Part shown: piece by piece, positions 53,201 to 64,000 of the stretch
Position numbering within the stretch: the stretch's first letter is position 1
Layout: each line of letters begins with the position of its first letter
NCBI RefSeq assembly: GCF_000350225.1
Contig: NW_005178551.1
Coordinates: 234,882-298,881, forward strand
Source: Chondrus crispus
Lineage: Eukaryota > Rhodophyta > Florideophyceae > Gigartinales > Gigartinaceae
DNA: 64,000 nt
Direction: 5' to 3'
Program-made: the position numbers and the translations under genes
Notes under the pieces: model-generated
What the model saw: the letters and a program-made list of their open reading frames with translations, nothing else
The model's database searches: none
What the model was told of the DNA's origin: nothing

Positions 53201-55210
53201 AAGATCTTGTTGAAGGATATCTCCCTGGATTGAAGAGGTCTTTCTGTTTCTTTGCAGCTAGTACACTTCTTGGCGGCTTTCTTCAATGATTGCTTGAGTA
53301 TTGGAGTCATCACTCCTCCACGACGGCAGAGAGTGTTCAATTATGGCATGGAGAGATGAGAATAGCCGTGAAGATTATTCGCGAATCTTTGAGCAATCTT
53401 CCCATACTGGAATCTTTTGTTATGAGTCGACACAGGAGACTCAACTGAAGTGAAGAATAGTTCTACAGAGAAGTATGTCTCAAACGATTCTATCTTGCTT
53501 GGACCTACAAGCATGTAGGACCAAACAGCATTGGGATCACCGGACTGTTTCTATTCAGTGTACGTTCGGATTGTCAACCGTTTTTCTGACAGTCCCCTTA
53601 CTCCTTTTGGGACGACCAATAGGTTCTCCGGTCCTAATTGAGAAGCGCGATGAAGTATTTTGTTTCCCAGTAGCAGAAACCTATCATCTTTAGTAATGTA
53701 GAACGGAATTTCAACTTCAGAGCCGCTCAAGTCACTTATTGGAAGATCCCGAATTCCTATCGTCACTTCTGCGTCACTGCACTTCGTTCCATAACCATGA
53801 AGGAATGGTTGGCAATCAAGCTTACGAAGCTCAAACGGGACCTTGATGGCGCTGCATAATGCGGCAGCTGAAGAGATACCGCCAACACTTCTTGGAGATC
53901 CCCGGTCAATGATGAGGTTAGGATCGGAGATCCTTGGGTCTATATCGGAAGTGGCTCCAGGATGGCATATCAGGCTTAGTTGCTTTTCTTGCTGCCGGTG
54001 ACCTTCCGAAAAACGGAGTGTTCTGACCCTGATGCGCAGTCCGTTTGGCTTGACCTTGGTCAATTCTACTCCTCTTTCTATTGGTGTAGGTACTTGGTTC
54101 TATACACTCTTGGGAACCCCGGTAGTGGCGTCGTTCTACACTGTCGTAGCAGACTGCTGAAGTCGGCTGCTAGAAAGATATTGACCTTTTTGCCATCCAC
54201 GGAGAATTTTCTTTCTATTTGAAGAACTTCTTGTTTGGAACCCCCTCAGGCTATTCAAGGGATCTCTTCTGCCGTTACCAGGAAGTGTTGAGAAAACCGT
54301 TTACTGTTCCGGCAGGTCCTGAGAGGCCATGATAGAATTCACCTTTCGATCGAAATGCAACTGAATGTCCGTTACTGAGTAGTGAGGAGAATCCACAGTT
54401 GATGTCTGAGGTAGGTTCGCAAGAACAATGACTTATTTATCAATGTTTAGACGACAAAACTTGTGATGCGACCAGAAACGGCCCGCCACGGACACATTAG
54501 ATGCATCTGTCTCTGCAATTGCCTTCAATTGTTGCACCGGCTTGCCGAGGGATTGGATATGCACGAGGGCCTCAATCCTGAAGTTGGCAAGATCCGTCTT
54601 GTAATCTCCAGGAGATAAGCCCGAATATGTAATAGGGGCTCAGAGATGCATAAATGTTTCCAAAATATCAAGGACCTCATTCAGATGAGTTCTTAAAACG
54701 AGTTTTGCACCAAAGTCTCCATCTTTGGCCTTCTTTTCTCTAGCGTCAGCATGGAAGATAACCTATAATTTAGGAGGAAGATGATGCATTCGCATGAAGA
54801 AGGCGCTTCAATACCAAAACAAGGAAGGAGAAACAAATCTAGAAAGTTTCTCATCCCTGTCCCTTACATATGAAGTAACGTTCTGGTAAAATGATATCAG
54901 ACATGTTGCCACGGAAATAGAGGATCCAAAGCGACACGCTTAAAAATTTCCAAAGCGGATTTCACGGGATCAGTCATTTGCCAGTAGTCGAACTATCCTT
55001 TCGCTTGTGATTCGTCTAATATGGCCTTCTGTGCGTCAAGAAGGCCTCTTTCGTACAAAGTATGACCGAAAAGCTTGAAAATGGTTTGAAAAGTGCTGTC
55101 CATCCCTTCATTGTGAGCCGTTTTGAACGAGTCGACCCACTAACCGATTTTTGTACGCCGGCACTCGATATTCTTGTCCGTTGGGAACAAGGGGGGATCG
55201 AAAAACAATG
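50290..55210 (-). pseudogene. Ty1/copia gag-pol, heavily decayed
   Basis: Read on the minus strand from right to left. The gag-like region (55210 to about 54250) has WVDSFKTAHNEGMDSTFQ, KLFGHTLYERGLLDAQKAIL and GLSPGDYKTDLANFRIEALV. The protease (54063-53551) has NLIIDRGSPRSVGG, with Arg where DTG/DSG is expected. The integrase (53340-52697) has MVDVHTAYSEA and HSQLGVVERKNAVVRIL. The RVT_2 reverse transcriptase (51700-50786) has KCRLVPHGSRDRNKEFLRND, then IVVDDFLLAGT. The RNase H (50730 to about 50290) has VLLKRVSFSSMGVEILAAVT and NNPADALTTRNFEMF. Many frameshifts and stops. The order protease-integrase-RT-RNase H identifies copia rather than gypsy. Confidence 0.82.
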
Positions 55211-55420
55211 ACCTAAGTTACTTATGTTCCCCCTGGGCCGATAACTGCGGGCGCACGGAGAGGAATGGAGATTTAGTTGTCATTAGTATCCGCGCATGGC
55301 GTGTGCAGTAGTGAGGGATGCTGTCTCGCGAGAGGGTAGACAAAGATGGTGAGGTTGACAGGGTGTTTTTGTGCACGCGCTGGGAACAGTTGGCCGGTAA
55401 CACCCCGGAGGGTTCTTCTG

Positions 55421-57564
55421 CACCCAGTTACTGGATTGAGTGTAACACACACCGTTTGAGTGTCCAATCCATTTTCAAATGAACACAAGTTCATGTGTGT
55501 TACATTATTACCGTACTTAAACTATACACCGTTAAACGGTAATAGTGTTTGTTACGTTATATAACTCTCACCAAAATACTTTCACAAATCAAGAAGAGGG
55601 CACCTGCTGTTCTTTTACTTCAGTTGTCATCAACAGTACCTCCTGCTACTTCCTTACCCCCAAAGTACTCTCTGTGATCCCGGATTATGCGCTGAAGCTC
55701 TGGAGAAAGCTGTTTTTACTCCCATCGGCCGTTAGTATGCATGGCCATCCCGGTCATGATCATTGCTTTCCGCGCGAAGCTGAGACCATCTGCGTCACGC
55801 TGTCTATTTACGTCTGCCGCAGAATCGGCGGCAAGAGGAAGAAGAAAGTTTTTCATGGGTTAAGCAAACGCCCTGACTTGTCTTTCCGCATATTAATGCG
55901 CATCATTTCCATCTTGAAATTTTCCCACCGCGTACTCCATGCGCTTTTTATCTTTTTTATAACAAAAGAATCACACGGCTGGATTAGATGTGTTGCGTTT
56001 GCCGGGAAGTACGGAATGCATGTTCTAATTTTCTTTGTCGCAATATGGATGGCGTTTGTATTGTTATGCCCGCTGCAGTTGTACAGAAATAAAATACGGC
56101 GACGGCCGTTTGGGAGTGCAGAAATTACACGGTTTCCTGATAACCATTCAGGCATGACTCTCGTATCCATGTAACCCTTAGGACCCGTCCTGTAGGCAAC
56201 ATCTGGGCGATCATCAGGCGTACCACGGATAGGATAATTGCTGTCCTTATTCATAAAAACCAAAAACGGTGGCTCAATCCTTGCGTCCCTGCCGCTACTG
56301 AGCCGTACCACCATTGTCATTCCTTCGCCACCGGAGACAAAGTCCGCATATTTGACCTCTGTGTCCCCAGCAAATCCCAACGTGCGACCATTATCCATAT
56401 TTATGATGCAGTGAGTTTCATCCCCATTCTCCAGATCGTTTTCATCAATTTCTCCGGCTGTCATCATACGGGAAAGCGTACCGAGGTGATAAGCCACCTC
56501 GCGTTCGATCGTAACTTCTTTGAAAGGGCTCATGCAGTGCTTCCCAGTATGCGCCCTGCTCACTATTCGAAAGCGTTCTGCAAAGGACTGAACCCATCGA
56601 GCATTAATCTTCTCAAAAAGCGGTCTTCCACACAAGGAATCGATTAAGCTGCGACTGTTCGCTTCATTTACGCCTGAATCCAGAATAAAATTGGCAAGAG
56701 CACGGAGCGTGCGGAGGTTGAATTGGACACCGAGTTTTCGCAAGCGATCGAATTCGCTGCGCACATCCTGATGAAAGGCCTCCACCCACGCCTGTCGCTT
56801 ACGTCCACGACCTGATCGCACCTTCATCCTGACTCGTCGCAGCCCCAGCCTGGTCACGCGGGTCAGTGAAGAGGACGACCCGCGATACATCACCTCTCCA
56901 TTGGTGTTTTCGTAGTTAGTCCGGTCGGCCCACAAGCGTGTTGCACGAGCTAGGTTGGAATTTGCAGAAGCACGGAAGAATTGCGGGAAATTTAGAATTG
57001 TTTTAGACGGGATGTGCTTGTCTCCGTCCCGTGCAGCAACGTTCTTCATCCATGCCACAATTTGAGCGCGCTTTCCAACTGTGAGGACGTGTTGCAAGTT
57101 GCGCTTTACAATTACTTCCCCAGGCGTTCCATTGTTTGATTCATAGACTGCTGCAGCATCAGTGGCAAAATTGGCGGTTTGATTTGCACTGCGGCTTTGG
57201 TAGGCTCCTGTTGCTGCGGCGCGATTCGCAGCGGCACGCTCAAAGCAAGCAATGATAGGAGAACCTGAAACCATTGCTGAAGAGTTGGTTAGAATTGTGG
57301 AGGTGAGAAGGTCCACGATCGCAGGTGGTAGCATTGCCGATTGCGCGATACAACTTGTGCAGCATGTACTACAACGCCCATAAAAGCAAATTAATTGTCG
57401 GCCACCGTCGTCGGCCGCCGGCGGCAGATTGAAAGACAGGCTGGCTCGAGATACTTACACTAATTGTTTTCTGAAGCTTCTCCGGTGTACCTGAATTAAT
57501 GTTACACATTTTATTTCCGTTATTACACTAATTCTTTGGTTACACTAAATCCAGTAACTGGGTG
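55421..57564 (-). mobile_element. DDE DNA transposon nested in the copia LTR
   Basis: The terminal inverted repeats are 25 bp with one mismatch (55421-55445 and 57540-57564), starting CACCCAGTTACTGGATT. The left flank ends TG and the right flank begins TA. The homologous empty site in the partner LTR (about 48137-48150) has a single TG, so a 2-bp TA-type target duplication is likely. Length is 2144 bp. Confidence 0.9.
55620..57334 (-). pseudogene. DDE transposase (pogo-like superfamily), catalytic Asp replaced by Tyr, C-terminus broken
   Basis: ATG 57334 opens 493 unbroken codons. The N-terminal half is basic with a helical DNA-binding look (GRGRKRQAWVEAFHQDVRSE). The core has INMDNGRTLGFAGDTEVKYA (first Asp), PPFLVFMNKDSNYPIRG, YRTGPKGYMDTRVMPEWLS, RRILFLYNCSGHNNT and NATHLIQPCDSFVIKKIKSA (third Asp). 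In this fold the second Asp is expected just before NCSGH, where this copy has Tyr. After MRKDKSGRLLNP the reading stops at TGA. A one-base shift there continues homologous-looking sequence (LAADSAADVNRQRDADG) with a further TAA, to 55620. So the long clean frame hides an inactive enzyme. The exact subfamily is uncertain. Confidence 0.75.
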
Positions 57565-57677
57565 TAGCTAGACCCTCTGATTAGTTGTAGCCGATTTATG
57601 TGCCGCGATCTCCCTTTCACCAAGTGATTTCTTCCCATTTCGGGCTAAATATTTAATTGTATTTTTTGTCTCCGACA

Positions 57678-57970
57678 GTAACCCTTCTGTTTATGGGCTT
57701 GAAATAGCCCCGTTCCGAAAAACGACGTAATCATTCTCATGTGGAGCATTTGTAATCACGCCGGGTACTTTGTGTTAGTATGAAGGCAGATCCCCATTTC
57801 CCAGTAGAGGAAGGAAAGGAACAGCACACAGAGAAGAATCTCAACCATTCTAAATGTTAGAGTTCGGTCCGTCGGAAGACAAGGGGAATAAGGTAAGTAC
57901 CGGCCGTCATTGCTTATTTTCTCTTAATGTTTATGTGTTTTCTTCAATGTGTTCACAGAACGGTCGATAG
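57678..57970. other. spacer between the two copia elements
   Basis: 293 bp. ATG at 57854 opens 13 codons up to a good donor, GTAAGT (57893). A 66-bp pyrimidine-rich stretch ends in CAG at 57958, then AACGGTCGATAG. This looks like a small first exon and intron, but the frame stops at once. Gene status doubtful. Confidence 0.3.
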
Positions 57971-58263
57971 TGTGAAAATAGTGAAGACTGATAAGGTTTA
58001 TCCTCACCTGCCGGGCCTCAGCATTTTGCCGGTCGGTCTCGTTTATGTGGTATACCGCCGCGCAGTTCAGCAACCTTAATTAAATGTCCGCCGTCGCCCG
58101 CCGGCGACTCTCGCCGGCTTACAAGGCGTCGGGGGAATAACTTTCAAGGACGGTTTCGTCCTGCACCGCGTGCTTAGGTGTTTTTCATATTGGTCCCTAT
58201 AGTCGGACCCGACTTTGCCCCTCGCGAGCTCTCCATGTGTTGCACAGGCAGGGATTTCTCACA
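57971..58263 (-). repeat. 3' LTR of the complete copia element
   Basis: 293 bp, TGTGA...TCACA. GC-rich centre with GTCGCCCGCCGGCGACTC, which can pair with itself. Flanked outside by GATAG. Confidence 0.95.
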
Positions 58264-58276
58264 CTCCCCCTCAACA
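58264..58276 (-). promoter_or_regulatory. polypurine tract of the complete copia element
   Basis: On the minus strand GTTGAGGGGGAG directly precedes the 3' LTR (TGTGAGAAAT), the expected plus-strand primer. Confidence 0.8.
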
Positions 58277-58690
58277 CCTGGTTCGTAAATGTTAGTAATC
58301 GAACTCAGCTACTTTCGCCTACAATTCCGCAAATTGCCAACTGTACCACGATCACTGTTTTGATTTTTGGACACAATTTTTCAGGCGCCAGCATTGCGCA
58401 ATTTTTCGATTTGGCTCGGCATTGCCCAGGAAATGTAGAAAGACCAATATAATTTGCTCGAATCGCGGGTATAAGTAACATGAGTTTTTGCCCTCTTGCA
58501 CCAAAAATGCCTTGACGGATATCCAATTGAGGGGGTCAAAACTTGACTAAGAGGGTTGTCGCGGTGTGCTTGGCTGCCGTTAATTCCCCGGGGTTCTTGG
58601 TAGGGGTCGCTGCATAAGCAGTAAGACGGTTCTGAGAGGACTAAATACAGTAGTCTTTCGCTGCACGCGACACATACCAACCCCGGTTCC
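58277..58690. other. non-coding 3' part of the copia element
   Basis: About 410 bp between the end of RNase H and the polypurine tract. No coding frame that I can support. Confidence 0.5.
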
Positions 58691-61600
58691 TTAACAGATT
58701 ATTTTTGGCCTCAGTCGTTCCAAGGTTGCTTTGTCAACTACTTTTGTTGGAAGGTCGGCAATTTGGTCGGTAGTTGGGACATATTCAACAGAAATATTTC
58801 CTTCAAAGACCAGATTCTTGATGTGGTGAAACTTCACGTCAACATGCTTGCTCTTCGTCGAAATCTGTCTACAAGTAGCGGAGGAAAGGGCTGCAGTGTT
58901 GTCGGTGTATACGACGGTCCTCGACATTTCCATTTCTTCTCCGTAGGGGCTAACGTGCTGAAGTTCCGAGGCAAGTCTGCGCACCCAGACTAGTTCCCTC
59001 GCACATGTAGACAGAGCGACATATTCTGCTTCAGCAGATGACAATGCCACTACGGTTTGGCGCTTACTCTTCCAGGACACCGGACTGCCATTAAAATTGA
59101 TGACAAATCCCGTTGTGGACTGACGTGTGCTTCTGTCTCCGGCCCAGTCAGCGTCTGCGTACGCTTCGAGGGGATCTTTGGTCACAATGTTGCTAGAGAA
59201 GAAAATGCCTTTCGATCTTGTTACAGAAATGTATCTGAGAACTCTTCTGGCCATCTGCAAATGTTTTGCGGTTGGTGCATGAAGATGCCTTGAGAGGAAT
59301 CTCACGGCAAAAGAAACGTCTGGTCCAGTGCAAATCGCCAGATACAGTAGTTCTCCAATTACCGTGCGATATTTTGAATGTCCTTCCTTGTTCAGCAAGC
59401 ATTCGTCTTCGTCGCTTCTGTGCGCCTCATATTTGTTTAAAGGGGTTGGGTCCAAACCCCATTTGCTGCATGCATACCATTTTTCCTGAGCATCTCTTCA
59501 ACATATCGCTTTTGGGAAACAAGAATGCCATGGGAGTTCCTCTTAATTTCCCACCCGATAAAGGACTTCAGTTCTCCAAAGAGCTTGACATCGAATTTTG
59601 TCTGCAGCTTGGTCTTCAATCGGTGAAGCATTGGCATAGAGTTGCTGACGAACTGCATGTCATCTACGACAACGATGATGATGACAAATTCGTGCCCAGC
59701 TCGGTTGACGAAAACGCGTTGATCTACTACCGATTGTTTGAAGTTCCATTCGATTAGTGTAGCTGCCAAAAGCGAACCCCATATCATGCCAGCTTGCTTT
59801 GTTCCATACATTGACTTCAGTAGACGAGCAACGTATCCGGGTTTTTCTTCAATGCCTGAAGAGTCTGTAGGCTGTTCAATGTATATCGGAATATCCATGG
59901 TGCCGTACAAGTAGGCGTTGCTTATGTCCCCTCCTTCGACGAAGAGGTTATTTGCAGCATCGATTCCAAGGAGCATTCTGATTGCCTCATGACATGCCAG
60001 TAGTGCGTACATGTTATTCGGATCGTAGTCAACACCAGGATCTTGGAGATCTCCTCTAACAACACACCTTGCTTTGTGGAGAAAAAGGCTTGAGTCTGCG
60101 TCAATGGGTTTGAGACGAAATACCCAAGTAAAAGGAATTGTGTGTATGTGAGACTGGGGGAGGACGTAGTCCCACGTACCCCTCCTTCGAAGCAGTATAT
60201 TCTCGATCTATAGCATCGCGCCACTGCTTGCAGCACAACGTTTCCTTGAAGTTTCTTGGAAGTCGATCATCTTTTTGTTCTGGCGAGCAGAGAGTGCGTA
60301 CGGAATTGTCGTTTCTGGTTGCCCTGCATAAATTTGGAAAGCTTGCATTAGCATTTCTTCTGCATAACTATCACTGGCATTATGTCTGTCAATTGTGGTT
60401 TGCCGTGCGAGTCCATCCAACAAGCTTGAAATTCCGGGCAGTTCATTTGTGTTGCAAGTTTTGAAGTCGTTTGCGCGAGTTATGACGACACGGTTACGCT
60501 CCGGTAGATATATGCGATACAGCCGTTCGTCTGACTCCATTCCTACGAAATGCCCATGTGCGGATCTCGCACTGAATTTGCGATTTCCCGCAGTATTGCT
60601 TTGGTAAAGAAAAGCGAACCCAGTTTGTCCAAAGCACGGGAAGTTCCAATGGACTCTTATTGATGGATCCCATGAGAGAATTGGGATATTCCCTTGGATA
60701 CGATCGGAAGGTAGTCTGTTTCGCAACCAGTTAGCGTGGTGCATTGCCTCTGCCCATACAGTTTGTGGAAGATGAGCGGAATGCAACAATACTCTGGTTC
60801 GGGTTCCCAACTCTTGCATGAACCTTTCGGCAGTGCCGTTACTTTGTGGAGCATAGGCAGGAGAGAACTCCATACGAATGCCACTGTGCATACAAAAAGT
60901 TTGGACTTCGGCAGCACTGTTCTCTCCGGCACCATCGAGGCGAATATTGATCAGACGTTGACCTGTAATGGCTTCTGATCTTTCTTTGTAATACTTGATA
61001 CAGTCCATCAAGCCGTTCTTGTGCTTCAGAAAATACACATATGTTTTTGTAGTAAAGTCGTCAACAAATCCAGCTGCATAATGTCGTCCTGAAATGGACG
61101 GGGTTGATATCTTTCCGGTGATTTCGATGTGTACCAGCTCCAGAGCACGAGTCGTAATTCTCTGACTTCGTTTGATAGGACTTCTCTTAGCTTTTCCAAC
61201 GGCAAAGGGGACACAGACAATACTTTCAAGTATTGTCCGCGAAAAAGAAGGAATTTCGTCAAACATCTTTGACAGCTTCATGTACCTTGATGAACTGGGG
61301 TGACCAGTTCGAGTGTGGCATTCCAGGGCCTTTTTCGTTTCTGTTTGATTCGAGCTGGAAGGACGTTGTAGGCAATTATTACAATGCACATCTTCCATCA
61401 GACGTGATTGTTGTGGTGGCAGTGAGTTGCTTCCTGCATCAAGGTCTCCTTCAATGATACGGTACAGGCCGTCTTTGTTAATTTCGACGTAGGAGATTTT
61501 CTTTCTTCTTGACCTGTCCGACAGGATGCATGTGCTGATGAAATTTCTTGCAGGAGGGTCCATTGTGAAGTTGATGTTAAAATGCCTTGTTAGGACGCCT

Positions 61601-62945
61601 ACTGACAAACTGTTTGACTGAAAAGAGGAGCGTGAAAGGCTTCCATTTCAATACCAGTGCCAATTGGAACTATACCCGTTCCTTTACCCACAATGATGGA
61701 CACTCCAGCAGCGGCTTGGACGTCAATTTTCTTGACTTTCTGGTATGTTAGGAATGCTTTTCGAGAGTGGTAAAAGTTGTGTGATCCTCCTGAGTCGATC
61801 AACATTGCGTTTGACTTCGTCTCAATGCATGTGGCTACCGTGCTTCGAAACTTGATCCGAGCCATAAAACCATAGCAATGAGATGAATATTCATTTGGAG
61901 ACGAGGCATTTTGTTCGGACGGAATCTGAGCATTCGCCACATTTGCTTCTGGGTTACTTTGAAGATCTTGTCGTCCGGGAGACACCCTGTCTTTCATGCG
62001 TCTAGGTGTTGCGAAAGATGAATCGCAATTTGGTTGCCCAAAATTGTTTGATCGGTAACGAGAAGTAGGGTTGTACGATCTTTGATAGCCTCTCCATTGT
62101 GTGAAGCGACCTGCACCTCTTCCAACACGACCACGACCCCCTCTTCCACGGAAAGGCGGCTTGCCTTGTCTCATCAATTTGTCTGCTCTGAAGAAACAAT
62201 CCTTTGACAAATGGTTGCTGTTACCACAGACCCAGCACGCTTCCACACCATTGCGACTAGAATGCGGTTTCGATATGCGGCTCTTCTCGAAACGTTGTCC
62301 AGAACTGAAATTCCTGTTTGTCGCCATTGCTGCCTTGGGCACAATGAAATTACCTTGGGACGATTGCTTTGAGAATTGTCGAGATATTTCAGTTTGAACT
62401 GCATTTATCAACTCATCAAGACTCATGTTTGCTGATATCATTGCCAAAGGAGCAAAGTGTTCGCGCAGTGTTCTGATGAGTTTTGAAGACTTTTCTTGTT
62501 CAGGGATGGCTTTGTCAAGGGAGGCAAGGCTTCCCAAAATTTCATGGAACTTGTTCAAGTGTTCTTCGCAGTTCGATCCTTCCCTGAACTCCGAAGTCTC
62601 TAGCTCTCTCATGAGATTTAAGATAGTTCATTCGTTGGAGGAAGTGTACAAACGAGCAATAGCCTCCCAAAGATCCTTGGCAGACGATTCCTCATTGTCT
62701 ATGATTGTGCTTGTTTGAGCCATGGGTCCAACCTCTACAGTTAGAAGGATGGAACTCTTCGCTCGTATCATAGCTTTTGTCCATGCGCTTTTTTGGCGAG
62801 AGGTCGCCTCATCTCCTGGATGAGCTGTTAGCCCAAGTAGTTCGAAGTCGTCTTGCTGAAGGAGAGCCTTAAGGCGACGGCGCCAGTTCACGAAATTTTT
62901 CTTCCCTGAGAGCTTCCGGAGTCGGTAGATTTCTTTTCCGCTCAT
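58691..62945 (-). pseudogene. Ty1/copia gag-pol polyprotein with about five lesions
   Basis: From ATG 62945: gag start (SGKKNFVNWRRRLKALLQQD); an in-frame TGA at 62628-62630; gag continued (SKLIRTLREHFAPLAMI); knuckle CWVCGNSNHLSKDC; Arg/Gly-rich stretch; protease AMLIDSGGSHNFY (DSG kept); a shift near 61610; GAG-pre-integrase with HTRTGHPSSSRYMKLS; integrase, with core Asp in GFVDDFTTKTYVYFLKH and IRLDGAGENSAAEV and YAPQSNGTAERFMQELG; a stop at 60208 and shift; RVT_2 (EGGDISNAYLYGTMDIPIYI, IIIVVVDDMQFVSNS); a shift near 59440; RNase H (LEAYADADWAGDRSTRQSTT, VALSSAEAEYVALS, YTDNTAALSSA) ending at 58691. Motifs are well preserved, so decay is fairly recent. Confidence 0.93.
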
Positions 62946-63009
62946 GGTTCTGGTGTACCTGATCCACCCAAAGGAATGATTGCGTTCTTTTTGAGATCAG
63001 TAAAACGTT

Positions 63010-63023
63010 TGCGATTGCTACCA
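63010..63023 (-). promoter_or_regulatory. primer-binding site of the complete copia element
   Basis: Immediately inside the 5' LTR the minus strand reads TGGTAGCAATCGC. TGG pairs with the CCA end of a tRNA. The first eight bases match the 3' end of some initiator-Met tRNAs as I recall them, so initiator Met is the likely but unproven primer. Confidence 0.6.
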
Positions 63024-63317
63024 TGTGAAAATAGTGAAGACTGATAAGGTTTATCCTCACCTGCCGGGTCTCAGCGTTTTGCCCGGTCGGTCTCGTTTAT
63101 TTGGTATACCGCCGCGCAGTTCAGTAACCCTAATTAAATGTCCGCCGTCGCCCGCCGGCGACTCTCGCCGGCTTACACGGCGACGGGGGAATAACCTTCA
63201 AGGACGGTTTCGTCCTGCACCGCGTGCTTAGGTGTTTGTCATATTGGTCCCTATAGTCGGACTCGACTTTGCCCCTCGCGGGCTCTCCAGGTGTTGCACA
63301 GGCAGGGATTTCTCACA
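63024..63317 (-). repeat. 5' LTR of the complete copia element
   Basis: 294 bp, partner of 57971-58263. Followed on the plus strand by GATAG. Confidence 0.95.
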
Positions 63318-64000
63318 GATAGGACAACCCTTGGGTTCCCAAGGGTTGTCCTTGTCCTAGGGTCTGGGAAGTCGGACCAAATGTACTGTAGGCTTCTCCC
63401 GACGTTAATGAACTGTTCAATTTATTTCCCTTAATTTTTTGGGACGAAATCCCACATAGACCGCAGACGTTTCGAGCAGAATGCGTATGGGATGTGCGAG
63501 CTTATCAAAACAGTCGAGTTACATGACGGTATCCGGTAGCACACGTGGCACAGATGGAACAGGTGGCAGCGAGCATCCGTTGTGAGCGGCGGCGGGTACA
63601 CAAGAGCGTGTGGAAGCAGGGGTGGAGTGGGGGGGGGATTGTGGGGCCGTGCGGCGACGCTCGTCGCGCGGCGGAGGCGTTCACACGGGAAGATATTGCG
63701 GGCTGCGCGGGGAGATGATTGGGCGGGGCGGGAGATATGGCGGTTTTGATTTGTTGGCGAGGAGGGTAGGGGCGAGGGTCGTCCCCTTGCGCGCGGGGGG
63801 GGGGGTGTTTTGCGATGGAAAGTCAAATCCACCCAATGCGGCGGGCGCTTGTGCGCCGACACCGCCCCAGGCACGGCTCGTGCCCCCGACCGACTGACAG
63901 TCGGCGGCGGGCGGCGCCTTTCAATACCCTGGCCAAGCTCGCGAGGATGTGCAAAAGAAACGGCGAAACGGGCGCATATTTCCAAAAACCGCCGGTTAAA
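63318..64000. other. GC-rich end of the window, no supported gene
   Basis: Starts with a 15-bp hairpin (63321-63352). From about 63590 the plus strand is G-rich, like the leaders of minus-strand genes here. A minus-strand frame of 184 codons (63985-63431) is Pro/Arg low-complexity. An ATG at 63947 is open to the window end for 18 codons and could begin a plus-strand gene, but this is too short to judge. Confidence 0.4.
63321..63352. repeat. 15-bp inverted repeat with 2-nt loop
   Basis: The arms are 63321-63335 and 63338-63352 (AGGACAACCCTTGGG and its inverse). It begins inside the GATAG target duplication of the copia element, so the element inserted at the edge of this palindrome. Confidence 0.9.

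Larger units (their letters stand above)
47960..57677 (-). mobile_element. old Ty1/copia LTR retrotransposon with nested DNA transposon
   Basis: The two LTRs are about 296 bp. The left (3') LTR is 47960-48255. The right (5') LTR is 55246-55420 plus 57565-57677, split by a DDE transposon. Both run TG...CA. Inside, on the minus strand, are a gag-like region, protease, integrase, reverse transcriptase and RNase H, the copia order. A purine tract abuts the 3' LTR. The 5-bp flanks (GTTAT and GTAAC) no longer match well. About 2 kb between RNase H and the 3' LTR holds an oppositely oriented coding relic, a possible MITE and an assembly gap. Confidence 0.8.
55246..57677 (-). repeat. 5' LTR of the old copia element, interrupted
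   Basis: LTR sequence 55246-55420 resumes at 57565-57677 after the inserted transposon. Joined length is about 290-297 bp, equal to the intact partner at 47960-48255. Confidence 0.8.
57971..63317 (-). mobile_element. Ty1/copia LTR retrotransposon, full length, coding region broken
   Basis: The LTRs at 57971-58263 and 63024-63317 both begin TGTGA and end TCACA, and differ at roughly twenty positions. The 5-bp target duplication GATAG is exact (57966-57970 and 63318-63322). The internal order on the minus strand is gag with zinc knuckle, protease, integrase, reverse transcriptase and RNase H. A primer-binding site and a polypurine tract are in place. It is about 5.35 kb long. Confidence 0.95.

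Noticed and set aside
63431-63985. A 184-codon minus frame and an 18-codon plus frame at the window end
   Set aside because: The first is Arg/Pro low complexity in GC-rich DNA; the second is too short to support without the next sequence.
1-64000. tRNA, rRNA or snRNA genes
   Set aside because: I scanned by eye for tRNA-like ends and conserved boxes and found none I could support; a covariance search would be needed to exclude them.

Overview
This is a nuclear window from a eukaryote with long intronless genes. The host genes are a CCR4-NOT NOT3/5 subunit, a PHR2-like short photolyase homologue, a RIC1 Golgi Rab6-GEF subunit, an F-box/LRR protein, an M18 aspartyl aminopeptidase and a Cyc8/Ssn6 TPR corepressor. 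The PHR2-type protein and a possible plastid-targeting N-terminus (MQPAF start) point to a photosynthetic lineage. The tight gene block without visible introns, next to a long nested transposon field, looks like a florideophyte red alga such as Chondrus crispus. That assignment is inference from style and content, not from a database match. Three runs of N show this is a draft assembly.

Layout. 1-18.6 kb is a compact gene island. NOT3 and PHR2 diverge from a shared 0.6 kb spacer; RIC1 follows PHR2 by 345 bp and converges on the F-box gene; a decayed tandem copy of the F-box gene, the aminopeptidase and Cyc8 follow, all on the minus strand. Several start codons are preceded by strongly pyrimidine-rich leaders. 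18.6-35.3 kb has no recognisable intact gene. It holds a broken pogo/jerky-like transposon with clear terminal inverted repeats, a possible MITE, several perfect or near-perfect hairpins (14-27 bp arms) and many short palindromes built from GGGTACTGTA-like words.

35.3-63.3 kb is a nested transposon field. In order: a MULE (Mutator-like) element; a PIF/Harbinger relic with a Tc1/mariner element inserted at its stop codon; a GC-rich minisatellite; a second pogo-like relic; coding relics; an old Ty1/copia element (LTRs about 296 bp) whose 5' LTR is split by a DDE transposon; and a younger Ty1/copia element with 293/294-bp LTRs and an exact GATAG target duplication. The last 0.7 kb is GC-rich with no supported gene.

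Most interesting: (1) the MULE protein begins with a DnaJ-like J-domain carrying HPD, followed by an acidic linker, a zinc finger, a DDE core, a SWIM-like segment and a zinc knuckle, broken by only one frameshift. This is an architecture I do not recognise from described Mutator elements. (2) A cysteine-protease-like coding relic lies tail-to-tail with the polyprotein inside the old copia element. (3) Unexplained long hairpins lie in otherwise empty DNA. Nothing here was checked by database search.
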